This document shows, piece by piece, positions 25,048 to 32,125 of a DNA stretch of 36,878 nt; position 1 is the first letter of the stretch, and every line of letters starts with the position of its first letter. Source of the DNA: a virus. Below the pieces are notes generated by a model. That model was not told the DNA's origin and did no database searches. It was given only the letters and a program-made list of their open reading frames with translations. Made by a program: the position numbers and the translations under genes. The stretch is taken from positions 1 through 36,878 of IMG/VR virus record IMGVR_UViG_3300005609_000319, one strand, 5' to 3'.

Positions 25048-25956
25048 CTATTTCTCTATAGCTGCGTCTTTTTGAGTATCTATATTTATATTCTTTTCCT
25101 GTAGAAAGTCAACAAATTTCGGGTCATCTTTTATAGAAATTAAATCAGAAGTGTTATTAGGATCTTCTTCATTAACCGTTAAATCATCCCTAATATACCC
25201 CTCAATCAAATTGTCACAATCTAAAGAAAAAGCTTTTTGTAAATCAGCAATTATTGACTCTACTTTGTGATTTAATAAACAACTGTAACAAGCTCTATTA
25301 TAATACAAAATTGAGGCATCACTTTCATGCTCATGCTTTATTGCTTTATCGACCAATTCAAATGCTTCTTGAACTAAATTTTTTCTTTTTAAAATATAAG
25401 CTTTTCGCCAAAGTGAGTGAGAATCATCAGGGTAATGCTTTAAATAGCGGTTTAAACTATTAAGAGCTTTATCATAGTCTTTCGATTGAAAATGCAACGC
25501 ACCTTTAATTTTATAATTATCAACTTTTAATGTCTCTGCACGTTGAACATTTGTTTGAGAAATTTTCACGGCCTCTTCAGCATCTGCTTTTGCTTGATGT
25601 GCTTCTTTTTGTGTATCTTTCAACATCGAAGTTGATACTGATGTTGCGAAATGTTGAGCAATGAAAGCTGCGGCGCTACAAAAACCTAAAAAAACGAAAA
25701 AATTATAATGTTGTGGTGATAACTCTTTCAATAAGCCACTACCGATCATTTGTAAAAACAAAGGCACCATAAATGTTGCCAGTACGCCGGTAATCAAGTG
25801 CCTTTGCCAAGGCTTAGTCGACTTATTCTTACCCCCTTTCCCCTCTCCTTTATCGATGTAATAGGATAGTAAGCCACCTAATACACCTGTAGCCAACATA
25901 ACAAACCAAATAGAATGAACATAATGAATAGCGGTTGGTAGTTCTTGTTCTGACAA
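25048..25956 (-). CDS. membrane protein with TPR repeats, pYEATS-associated type
   Basis: A 302-residue protein with two or three membrane segments (about residues 15-33, 58-76, 85-105, in the true-start numbering), a short coiled coil (about 118-150) and TPR-like repeats (about 155-250: F-Q-S-K-D-Y-D-K-A-L-N-S-L). The W-F-V-M-L-A-T-G-V-L-G-G-L-L segment and the F-F-V-F-L-G-F-C-S-A-A-A-F region resemble proteins called YEATS-associated helix-containing, a membrane signalling type linked to stress and conflict systems. I choose TTG at 25956 as start because AAGGAG lies seven bases upstream; a second TTG upstream has none. Located between Mor and the lysin gene as cargo. The family call is tentative. 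Confidence 0.62.
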   Translation of the reverse strand: MSEQELPTAIHYVHSIWFVMLATGVLGGLLSYYIDKGEGKGGKNKSTKPWQRHLITGVLATFMVPLFLQMIGSGLLKELSPQHYNFFVFLGFCSAAAFIAQHFATSVSTSMLKDTQKEAHQAKADAEEAVKISQTNVQRAETLKVDNYKIKGALHFQSKDYDKALNSLNRYLKHYPDDSHSLWRKAYILKRKNLVQEAFELVDKAIKHEHESDASILYYNRACYSCLLNHKVESIIADLQKAFSLDCDNLIEGYIRDDLTVNEEDPNNTSDLISIKDDPKFVDFLQEKNINIDTQKDAAIEK

Positions 25957-25983
25957 TTTATAACTCCTTAATTTATAAATTAT

Positions 25984-26007
25984 AAAACCGCTCAATAGAG
26001 CGGTTTT
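25984..26007 (-). terminator. intrinsic terminator after 53-residue gene
   Basis: Perfect 10-bp stem AAAACCGCTC / GAGCGGTTTT with a four-base loop, in a T-rich exit on the minus strand. It follows the 53-residue gene and lies just before the TTG-start membrane/TPR gene. Confidence 0.8.
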
Positions 26008-26027
26008 GAATATTTCATAACTGATTG

Positions 26028-26189
26028 TTAATGAATGATTTTATCAATTTGATCTAGTAATGCACTCTCCCTAAGTCTCATTTGCCTTAGCAGGTCGGCT
26101 GCTGGTGAGTCTCCAAGCGCATTTTCAATACAGAGTAAGCCGCGGTTACAGCTTGAGATTTCATATAACAATTCTTTTATTTCTACCAT
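26028..26189 (-). CDS. small 53-residue protein
   Basis: A short frame with a strong ribosome site (GGAG, six bases before ATG) and a terminator right after its stop. The product is amphipathic and helical with two Cys residues (14 and 20) and no membrane segment. A gene of this size with both signals is likely real. No family recognised. It sits between the membrane/TPR gene and the divergent membrane gene. Confidence 0.6.
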   Translation of the reverse strand: MVEIKELLYEISSCNRGLLCIENALGDSPAADLLRQMRLRESALLDQIDKIIH

Positions 26190-26244
26190 TTTAGGCTCCA
26201 ATTTTTTAATTACAATTGCTTAAAGCCTTACCCATCTTAATGAT

Positions 26245-26273
26245 AAAAAAGCTAAAAACAACAGCTTTTTTTT
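26245..26273. terminator. terminator-like hairpin in the divergent gap
   Basis: AAAAAAGCT and AGCTTTTTT pair around a nine-base loop, with T runs in both directions. It lies in the 344-base gap 26190-26533 between the 53-residue gene and the divergent plus-strand gene. The gap also holds a direct repeat GAGGTMATTA (26305-26314, 26330-26339) and a possible promoter. Confidence 0.55.
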
Positions 26274-26376
26274 AAAATAATCACTTAATTAATAAAAGTA
26301 AGACGAGGTAATTATCTCAAGAAAAAAATGAGGTCATTACCGAATAGGAAAGCTTTTTTAACACCCTTGTCGGCTA

Positions 26377-26405
26377 TTGACGTTAAAAAAGTGATTGTTT
26401 AGGAA
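26377..26405 (+). promoter_or_regulatory. candidate promoter of the plus-strand membrane gene
   Basis: TTGACG at 26377-26382 and TAGGAA at 26400-26405 are 17 bases apart, about 130 bases before the ATG. The -35 is good, the -10 weak. Given the AT-rich sequence this is tentative. Confidence 0.3.
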
Positions 26406-26533
26406 TATTTTTCATAGGTAACATCCTTGTTATTAAGCTATAAATTTATTATTTTCCACTTCCTCTAAGAGCATCATCCAGTATAACATTGATTTTTTAG
26501 TCATAACATCTTCAAATAAAAAAGGAATTATTG

Positions 26534-27280
26534 ATGAAACATTATGTACCTGAATTTTTAGGTGTAATCTTAGCTTTGTTATTAATTAATGTTTGGTACC
26601 TAGCTGGAGTAGCTATCGAAGAGTCTATTCTCCCTATTGAATATGAATTTTCAATAAAATTATTTTCGGTAATTATAGGTGCTTTTATTGGAGCTTACTC
26701 TGCTTTTAAACTTGACCAAAGTGAAAAAAAACTAGCTGAACATAAAGAAAATAGAATAGTTATGAACAGAACTCTGTTTATATTAGTACAACAAATTAAT
26801 GCCATAAAACTTGTTAAGAGAGACTTGGATAAGTATCAAAGCGATTTTGAGAAAGCTTTTAATTTGCCAGCACTTGCACAGCCAGATTACTCAGATCTTA
26901 AATTTGAACAAAATAAATTAAGTTTTTTAATAGAGCATCATTATGCTCACATTTTGATGGAGCTTCGTCTAGAGCAATCTAGATTTGAACAAGCTATGGG
27001 TTCAATCAAAATTAGAAATGAATTTTATATAAATGAAGTCCAGCCATTAGTAAGCAAACATGAGTTAACAGGGAAAAAATTACCTTTAAAAGAGTATCAT
27101 TACAAATTAGGCGAACGTGTATTTAAAGGTGCCTTTCAGGGGATTGAACAAGTGTGTTTCCATGTTGAAGAAACGGAAACTTCTTTAATGGAGCTATTTA
27201 ATAAAGTATCAATAATAGCGAAAGAATTATTCCCAAAGGAAATAATTCTCAATTGGTCTGAAAAGCCAAAGTCTCAATAA
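26534..27280 (+). CDS. membrane protein of unknown function on the opposite strand
   Basis: A 248-residue protein with two N-terminal membrane helices (about residues 8-27 and 44-60) and a long helical, charged cytoplasmic part. No known catalytic motif. I start it at ATG 26534, with AAGGA eight bases before it; the TTG one codon earlier is not needed. It is the only plus-strand gene inside the minus-strand phage block, converges with mor 18 bases away, and has AT-rich codons, all of which fit a lysogenic-conversion gene. Two TM helices plus a helical domain is a layout common in anti-phage effectors, but that is only a resemblance. Confidence 0.75.
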   Translation: MKHYVPEFLGVILALLLINVWYLAGVAIEESILPIEYEFSIKLFSVIIGAFIGAYSAFKLDQSEKKLAEHKENRIVMNRTLFILVQQINAIKLVKRDLDKYQSDFEKAFNLPALAQPDYSDLKFEQNKLSFLIEHHYAHILMELRLEQSRFEQAMGSIKIRNEFYINEVQPLVSKHELTGKKLPLKEYHYKLGERVFKGAFQGIEQVCFHVEETETSLMELFNKVSIIAKELFPKEIILNWSEKPKSQ

Positions 27281-27298
27281 GTACCTATTACCCAACAA

Positions 27299-27706
27299 CT
27301 AAAACAATTTCCCCTGCTTCTTATCAATAAACAACTGGCGCTGCTCAGCACAGATTTGATAAACCGATTGCTGGGTTAAATTATATTTTTTCATTAACTC
27401 ACGGTGATTATGACCATTAAAGTCATGGTACAAATTAGCGTCACGTAGCGCTTTTTTAAGCTTGTCATTACGAGGCAAGTACACCATACCACCACCTAAA
27501 AAGTGTGATTGACGTATGATCAAACGTTTAGCAATGCGCCAAGCCTCGCTATGCTCAAAGCCATCTTCTTTTAGTTCAGCTACATTAACCGCAATTAAAT
27601 CAGCTAGCATTTTAGGCCATGCTTTATCGTCATTGGCTAAGTTATCGCTATGTGCTAATAAATCATTAAGGTTGTCATCGGTATTTAAAAGCTCTTGCTG
27701 ACTCAC
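27299..27706 (-). CDS. Mor-family transcription activator
   Basis: A 135-residue protein of the Mor/C family: G-G-G-M-V-Y-L-P-R-N-D at about 78-88 (the family strand motif) and a C-terminal helix-turn-helix H-N-H-R-E-L-M-K-K-Y-N-L-T-Q-Q-S-V near 102-118. Mu Mor switches on the middle promoter and C the late promoters. Only one such gene is visible here, so this protein probably acts at both late control boxes directly. It closes the early operon, as in Mu. Confidence 0.88.
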   Translation of the reverse strand: MSQQELLNTDDNLNDLLAHSDNLANDDKAWPKMLADLIAVNVAELKEDGFEHSEAWRIAKRLIIRQSHFLGGGMVYLPRNDKLKKALRDANLYHDFNGHNHRELMKKYNLTQQSVYQICAEQRQLFIDKKQGKLF

Positions 27707-28209
27707 GACTTTTCTCCTGACTTTTTATTTACATTGAACTGGGCTATTTGCTCTAGGCGAAGTCGCTCATTTTCAGCATCACTTAACTGATGGAACTGTT
27801 TTACTTGCGCTGTACCCATACTAGTATTGCCTGCACTAGCATCATGAGCTTTAAACTGTTCTTTAAGCCCAGTTAAAACTTGTTTTAAGTAATTATGATT
27901 AGTTAATGGCTTTACCGTTTCACCACTTTGTCGTTTGGTGTGAATATTTCTCACCGTGGCATCACAGCCTGCCGCTAATAATTGCAAATTATTCGTTAAT
28001 GCAAGCGCCTCCGTTAGTAGCTTTAATGCGCGGCCATTGTTTAAGTCGCTTTTAACGGGGCGAAACAAACCCACATATTGCAAAACACTGCTACCGATTT
28101 TGCTATTTAATTTAGCCAAGGTGGCCATTAATTCTCTACCTGCTTCATCCTGAACCATGGCATCAACGTGAATAGCTGTATGGCACGTTGGACATCTGCC
28201 TAATTTCAT
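27703..28209 (-). CDS. unknown early protein with partial zinc-ribbon
   Basis: A 168-residue protein starting M-K-L-G-R-C-P-T-C-H-T-A-I-H, which has one C-x2-C pair and nearby His residues, as in a half zinc ribbon. The rest is helical and basic. It overlaps mor by four bases, and its start abuts the gp16 stop. Early-region genes of Mu-like phages at this place are of unknown function. It could bind nucleic acid. Confidence 0.7.
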   Translation of the reverse strand: MKLGRCPTCHTAIHVDAMVQDEAGRELMATLAKLNSKIGSSVLQYVGLFRPVKSDLNNGRALKLLTEALALTNNLQLLAAGCDATVRNIHTKRQSGETVKPLTNHNYLKQVLTGLKEQFKAHDASAGNTSMGTAQVKQFHQLSDAENERLRLEQIAQFNVNKKSGEKS

Positions 28210-28664
28210 TACTGCTTTTTCTCCTGCAACTTTGCTTTACTGCCCACACGTTTTTGCCATTGCTTAAGCATTTCTATCACAATGCGAGCTTGGTCTTGCT
28301 TTAAAAAAGCCGCATGATAACTAATACCTTGAGGTGCTTTTAAACTACGGGTAATAAACTTATCTAGCGCCTGCTCGCTGCCGTCTTTGATAAAACCTGC
28401 TTTGAACATGCTTATCCAAAGAGCACGAATTTTGGCGACTTCACCTAAAGTGTTAGCCGTAGTTTTGGGGCTATAACGTTTACGCGCTTTTACTTTAAAA
28501 CCAACACTTTTAAAGTGCTCTATCACTTGTTCAAGCTCATTAATGCTCATTTTTGCGCAGCTACTTTTACCAGTGATATCGTTTAAAACACTACGGTAAA
28601 TATCTTCATCAAGATGAAGTTCACGCTTGGCCACATGAGCTAGTTGTATTAACCGCTTACGCAT
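28209..28664 (-). CDS. gp16-family protein (DUF1018)
   Basis: A 151-residue protein with the DUF1018/gp16 features: the I-H/Q-x-A-K-R-E-L-H-L-D-E-D-I-Y-R-S-V-L near residues 7-27, then T-G-K-S-S-C-A-K-M-S at 31-40 and W-I-S-M-F near 82-86. It is one of the conserved early genes between DUF3164 and Mor in Mu-like phages. Function is unknown. It shares its start region with the 57-residue gene upstream. Confidence 0.82.
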   Translation of the reverse strand: MRKRLIQLAHVAKRELHLDEDIYRSVLNDITGKSSCAKMSINELEQVIEHFKSVGFKVKARKRYSPKTTANTLGEVAKIRALWISMFKAGFIKDGSEQALDKFITRSLKAPQGISYHAAFLKQDQARIVIEMLKQWQKRVGSKAKLQEKKQ

Positions 28665-28830
28665 TTACTTTACCTTTTGGCAGTTGATCAAAGTCTTTAA
28701 AGTGTCGGCGATTTTGCTCTTGTGCCTGAGCTAATGTTTTACCCTCTGTTTGCATCACATAAGCATTCAAGCCTGCTTGGGTGATGCGATAAGAGCTAAA
28801 CCCTTGCTCTGTGTTGTTTGATTTTGTCAT
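28657..28830 (-). CDS. small 57-residue protein
   Basis: A short frame with AGGA six bases before ATG and overlap with the gp16 start by eight bases, so it is coupled. The product (M-T-K-S-N-N-T-E-Q-G-F) is hydrophilic and helical, without membrane or zinc motifs. It sits where Mu-like phages carry tiny unknown early genes. Confidence 0.65.
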   Translation of the reverse strand: MTKSNNTEQGFSSYRITQAGLNAYVMQTEGKTLAQAQEQNRRHFKDFDQLPKGKVNA

Positions 28831-28857
28831 CGTTATTCCTCTGGCTGCTCATCAGTA

Positions 28858-28896
28858 CCCAACAACCACATTGGGCAGACCCTGCCTAAACAGGGT
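28858..28896. repeat. two adjacent small hairpins
   Basis: CCCAA/TTGGG (28858-28862 with 28871-28875) and ACCCTG/CAGGGT (28879-28884 with 28891-28896) lie in the only early-operon gap of any size (28831-28915). Neither has a T run, so they are more likely mRNA processing or stability elements than terminators. Confidence 0.5.
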
Positions 28897-28915
28897 TTCG
28901 CTTTCAAGCTTCAAG

Positions 28916-29083
28916 CTATAAAGAAAATGCTAACTCAAGACGTTTTTGCTCCTCTATTGCTTCAATACGTCTTCGTCTTTCTACAGCAACAGGATCTGCT
29001 CTTGATGCGGTAGGTTTTTGCTGGGTTTTCTTTGCAAACATTTGCGTGATTAACTGCTTTTGCTCATAGGTTCTTTGGCTCAT
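28916..29083 (-). CDS. small 55-residue basic protein
   Basis: A short frame starting with ATGA overlap to the stop of the next upstream gene and a GAGG eight bases before ATG. The product is helical and strongly basic (R-R-R-R-I-E-A-I-E-E-Q-K-R). No family recognised. Coupling and ribosome site support it as real. Confidence 0.62.
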   Translation of the reverse strand: MSQRTYEQKQLITQMFAKKTQQKPTASRADPVAVERRRRIEAIEEQKRLELAFSL

Positions 29084-29304
29084 GCGGCTACCACCTCTTT
29101 GGCATTTTCAAAGCAATTGGCCTGTTCAAACTCTCGTAAGTACTCAACCATTAGGCTTGTTTGCCCTTCACTACCAATAACCCACAGCAAGGCCGCTATG
29201 ACACCGTCTTCAAAGGTGGCGTCTTCACCCATAACAGAGCCATGTTTTTCTTGGGCTTTTGTGGCTGCGCCAATCTCTTCTATAATTTCTACACCATGTT
29301 TCAT
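29080..29304 (-). CDS. unknown early protein
   Basis: A 74-residue acidic protein (M-K-H-G-V-E-I-I-E-E-I-G) with a hydrophobic helix near residues 35-45 that looks amphipathic rather than membrane-spanning. It follows DUF3164 with a GTGAGG just upstream of the ATG. No family recognised. Confidence 0.68.
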   Translation of the reverse strand: MKHGVEIIEEIGAATKAQEKHGSVMGEDATFEDGVIAALLWVIGSEGQTSLMVEYLREFEQANCFENAKEVVAA

Positions 29305-29314
29305 ATTGCCTCAC

Positions 29315-29953
29315 TTATGCGTTAGCAATATCTAGACTGATTTGCTTTAAGGTATCTCGCTCATCCCGTTTATAAAGACGCAAATAAGTTTTAGAGCCTG
29401 TTATTGAAATGGAATCAGCAATAGCTTCCATGGCCTTTAACCATTGCTCATCGTCAATATCTAAGCGGCGTAAACCAAGAATGCGAGTAACGGAAATGTT
29501 GCCCTCTTTATCGGTTTGAAAAGCATGTTCAACCAGGGCTTTAATGTTGTCATTACCCCCTTTAGTCCATTCATGAATGCAACTATCAATTAAGGATTTA
29601 GCCACCATCAAACGCTCATCAAAGCTAATGTTTTCGTTAATGTTTCGCTTGATCATTAAACTGCCATCAAAACTATTTAGGCTTACATTGCCTTTTTTAC
29701 CGCCAATTTGCTGGCCATAGGTTTGAGCACTTAACTCAATAAAATCCTGAATACGCATTAACGCTTTAACCTTGAATTCTTGCAGCTGATTGGCAATAAC
29801 CTCTGCTTCAGTGGTTAGCTCTTTCACTAGCTCATCACGAAGCAAGTCTATCGCTTCAATTTTAGATTCTGGCACCAAGTGACCTGCTGAGTTAGTGCGG
29901 TAACCGCTAGGCGTTTCTGTGTTCAATGCTTTTTCTACTACATGTTCGGTCAT
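29315..29953 (-). CDS. DUF3164 family protein
   Basis: A 212-residue protein of the DUF3164 family, a conserved early protein of Mu-like phages. Seen: G-Y-R-T-N-S-A-G-H-L-V-P near residues 17-28, a helical K-E-L-T-T-E-A-E-V-I-A region, and W-L-K-A-M-E-A-I-A-D-S-I near 173-184. I start it at ATG 29953, which has GGAG seven bases upstream; an upstream in-frame ATG overlaps the previous gene. Its role is unknown. Confidence 0.83.
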   Translation of the reverse strand: MTEHVVEKALNTETPSGYRTNSAGHLVPESKIEAIDLLRDELVKELTTEAEVIANQLQEFKVKALMRIQDFIELSAQTYGQQIGGKKGNVSLNSFDGSLMIKRNINENISFDERLMVAKSLIDSCIHEWTKGGNDNIKALVEHAFQTDKEGNISVTRILGLRRLDIDDEQWLKAMEAIADSISITGSKTYLRLYKRDERDTLKQISLDIANA

Positions 29954-29963
29954 CTTATTACTC

Positions 29964-30242
29964 CTATGCTTTCCAAAAGATGATGCAACCATTGTGGGTG
30001 CTAAAATTAATGTCTTCTCGTATGCCGTTTTTAGTGCCGCGTATAATTAAGTTTTCACCTGTTATCCTTTTTGGGGCTTGTATTTCAATACGTGGCTTTT
30101 GGCGTGCCATTTCAACGTTTAATACCGTCATGCCATTGTTGATTAAGTCGCTAATAGCCCGATGCGCTCTACTCATTTGCTTCATGATCAGGCTATTTTG
30201 TTGGTTATGATGTACCTTGGTTTTTAGTGGCTGTTTAATCAT
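29964..30242 (-). CDS. unknown early protein
   Basis: A 92-residue basic protein with an N-terminal half rich in Lys/Gln/Asn and a C-terminal half with alternating strands (R-I-E-I-Q-A-P). The ATG at 30242 has AAGGA eight bases before it and overlaps the previous stop by eight bases. Some Mu-like phages carry proteins of this style beside DUF3164. No function known. Confidence 0.68.
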   Translation of the reverse strand: MIKQPLKTKVHHNQQNSLIMKQMSRAHRAISDLINNGMTVLNVEMARQKPRIEIQAPKRITGENLIIRGTKNGIREDINFSTHNGCIIFWKA

Positions 30243-30762
30243 TGTTTGCTTCCTTTTTAACTAAGCGGTTGTACTTAATACCTAACACTTCTAATTCACT
30301 AATAAGCAGCTCGTTTAAGTGCTGCGCTGTTGCAAAACTATTTGCACCATTTGCTTGCCTTGTTAATCGGCGAACAGCACTCTCATAGTCATAAGTTTTC
30401 ACTGTTCTGCTGGCATCAAAAGCGATGGTCACAGGGCGCTTTAAGCGCTCACTTAAGCTGCTGTAAGGGCAACCGCTGCGGCAAGCTTTATAAAGCTGCA
30501 TATACAGTGGATTACTAGAAATACCTTTACGTGCCTGATGCTTCATACATTCATGCAAAGGCAATTGTCCTAGTACGGGGCAATTAACACACTTTTGTAA
30601 AAATGCCCCTTCTACTAACTTTTCTATACGACTCATGTCGCCAGGATATTTTTCATTAACCACCTGTGAGACACAGGCCGTTGATACACCTAGCATTTTG
30701 GCCACCTTGGGTTGGCCATGTTCAGCCACTTGTTGGCGAAGTACTTCAAGCCACTTGATCAT
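30235..30762 (-). CDS. HTH protein with a cysteine cluster
   Basis: A 175-residue protein with an XRE/Cro-like helix-turn-helix near residues 10-33 (P-K-V-A-K-M-L-G-V-S-T-A-C-V-S-Q-V-V). A cysteine cluster follows (C-V-N-C at about 58-61, Cys at about 71, C-R-S-G-C at about 92-96). The cysteines could hold zinc or an iron-sulfur cluster. The start at 30762 overlaps the upstream gene by 17 bases and has AAGGA eight bases before it; a more distant in-frame start overlaps much further. It may regulate the early operon. Confidence 0.72.
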   Translation of the reverse strand: MIKWLEVLRQQVAEHGQPKVAKMLGVSTACVSQVVNEKYPGDMSRIEKLVEGAFLQKCVNCPVLGQLPLHECMKHQARKGISSNPLYMQLYKACRSGCPYSSLSERLKRPVTIAFDASRTVKTYDYESAVRRLTRQANGANSFATAQHLNELLISELEVLGIKYNRLVKKEANND

Positions 30763-31351
30763 GATTATTTTCCTTATTCTGTCCGTTGAAAGGATAGAAC
30801 TGCTGTTCGTTTTGATCCCAACAACCATCTTTGCGCACGATTGGGCATAAGCGCCCCGTGTCTCGCAATAATTGATAGGTACTAACCTGCCCTTTAATTT
30901 CACAATTTGGCAAAGCCGTATTTACCGCGCATTTAACACGAACGTAATTTGAATTAACTAATTTTCGTAGGTATAAACTTGCGTTCGCTTCACTTACAGA
31001 GGCTAGACAAACTAGGTCAGCAACTGAAACAACACGTTGTATTTTCAAGCTGTTCCAAATTTTTTGGCGACCTGTTTTTTTATATTGGCGTTTAGAGCCA
31101 GTACTTCTGCCTTGAGTTAACCTAGGTTGAGCTGCAGCGATAACAGCAAAATGATAAATGCGCCCTACCTTTTGTTTTACTGCACATTTTTGTTGAACAA
31201 AGCCATTTAACACATTGCGACAATGGTTAACTGACACATTTAGTTCGTTAGCAACATCAAAGCAGCTAACTAAACAATCCTTTGTAAGCATGTGTTGCCA
31301 TATCCGTTGACATACCTGATTTTTATTGTTGTTTTTTTTCACTTTCAACAC
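30746..31351 (-). CDS. protein with two winged-helix-like repeats
   Basis: A 201-residue protein. Two segments, near residues 15-70 and 92-140, have the same pattern (I-W-x-x-M/L ... D-V/L-A/V-x-x-x-x-V-S ... N-x-L/Y), suggesting a duplicated winged helix. The C-terminal ~60 residues are unknown. It follows the MuB gene and overlaps the cysteine/HTH gene, so it belongs to the transposition operon. A replication or DNA-binding role is likely, but no family is certain. Confidence 0.7.
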   Translation of the reverse strand: MLKVKKNNNKNQVCQRIWQHMLTKDCLVSCFDVANELNVSVNHCRNVLNGFVQQKCAVKQKVGRIYHFAVIAAAQPRLTQGRSTGSKRQYKKTGRQKIWNSLKIQRVVSVADLVCLASVSEANASLYLRKLVNSNYVRVKCAVNTALPNCEIKGQVSTYQLLRDTGRLCPIVRKDGCWDQNEQQFYPFNGQNKENNHDQVA

Positions 31352-31366
31352 TTCTTAAAATTGGAT

Positions 31367-32086
31367 TTAACGACGGCGGCTATCTAGGAAAATTTCACGA
31401 ATATCTACATCATCCAGTGAAATTTTGTCTCGCTGTGCTGCAATGGCTTTACGCTCTATTTTCTCTAGTGCTGATAAAATTCGACGCACTTCACCATTAG
31501 CTTTACGTTGTACGGCCTCAAGCAAGTCTTCTTCTAAACGAATTTCATTTTCTAAAAGCTCATCAGCAAATAAGGCAACATCTTCAAAATCAGCTGGTTG
31601 AAACTCTATCCACTCGCTAATCCGGTTAAATAGCTGTTTACGATGAGATATACGGCGAGCTATTTGATCCATACCAATGAGTAGTACTGGCTGTTGAGTT
31701 AAGTCGTAAATATCGCGTAGCGACTCCATAATTCGAGCCGAGCCAATAACGTAGTCCACTTCATCAACAAAAAGTGAAAGCTCTTTGTGACGCATATTTT
31801 CAACAATATCGTCAACCATACGGCCTAGCGGATATTTAGGATCAAGCCCCATTTCAAAGGCGATTTTGGTTAATAATGATGACGGGGTATCGGTCGCACG
31901 GCAGCGAACATAGATGGCATCAACATGGTCTTGGTTAAATAACCAAGTCATAGTGGTGGTTTTACCAAAACCACTCGGACCATGTACAAGCCCTATTCCC
32001 TCTACAATGGCGCTACGGCTATTTAAGTTGTCAAACAACTCTTCACAACGTAAAACGTTTTTTACTTCGACAGTTTTCAATTTCAT
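31367..32086 (-). CDS. transposition target-capture ATPase, MuB-like
   Basis: A 239-residue AAA ATPase. Walker A is G-P-S-G-F-G-K-T-T at 36-44; Walker B is L-S-L-F-V-D-E at about 103-109; a sensor-like R-R-I-S-H-R and arginine-rich C-terminus follow. It binds target DNA and activates transposase A. It is shorter than Mu B (312 residues): the N-terminal helix-turn-helix region is missing. It lies right after transposase A. Confidence 0.92.
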   Translation of the reverse strand: MKLKTVEVKNVLRCEELFDNLNSRSAIVEGIGLVHGPSGFGKTTTMTWLFNQDHVDAIYVRCRATDTPSSLLTKIAFEMGLDPKYPLGRMVDDIVENMRHKELSLFVDEVDYVIGSARIMESLRDIYDLTQQPVLLIGMDQIARRISHRKQLFNRISEWIEFQPADFEDVALFADELLENEIRLEEDLLEAVQRKANGEVRRILSALEKIERKAIAAQRDKISLDDVDIREIFLDSRRR

Positions 32087-32125
32087 AGGTATTATCCTTA
32101 TGTTAAATGCACTTTTAAGTGCTGT

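Noticed and set aside
25979-25984. Perfect TATAAT on the minus strand before the membrane/TPR gene
   Set aside because: No -35 at a useful distance and it overlaps the terminator stem; too weak to list as a promoter.
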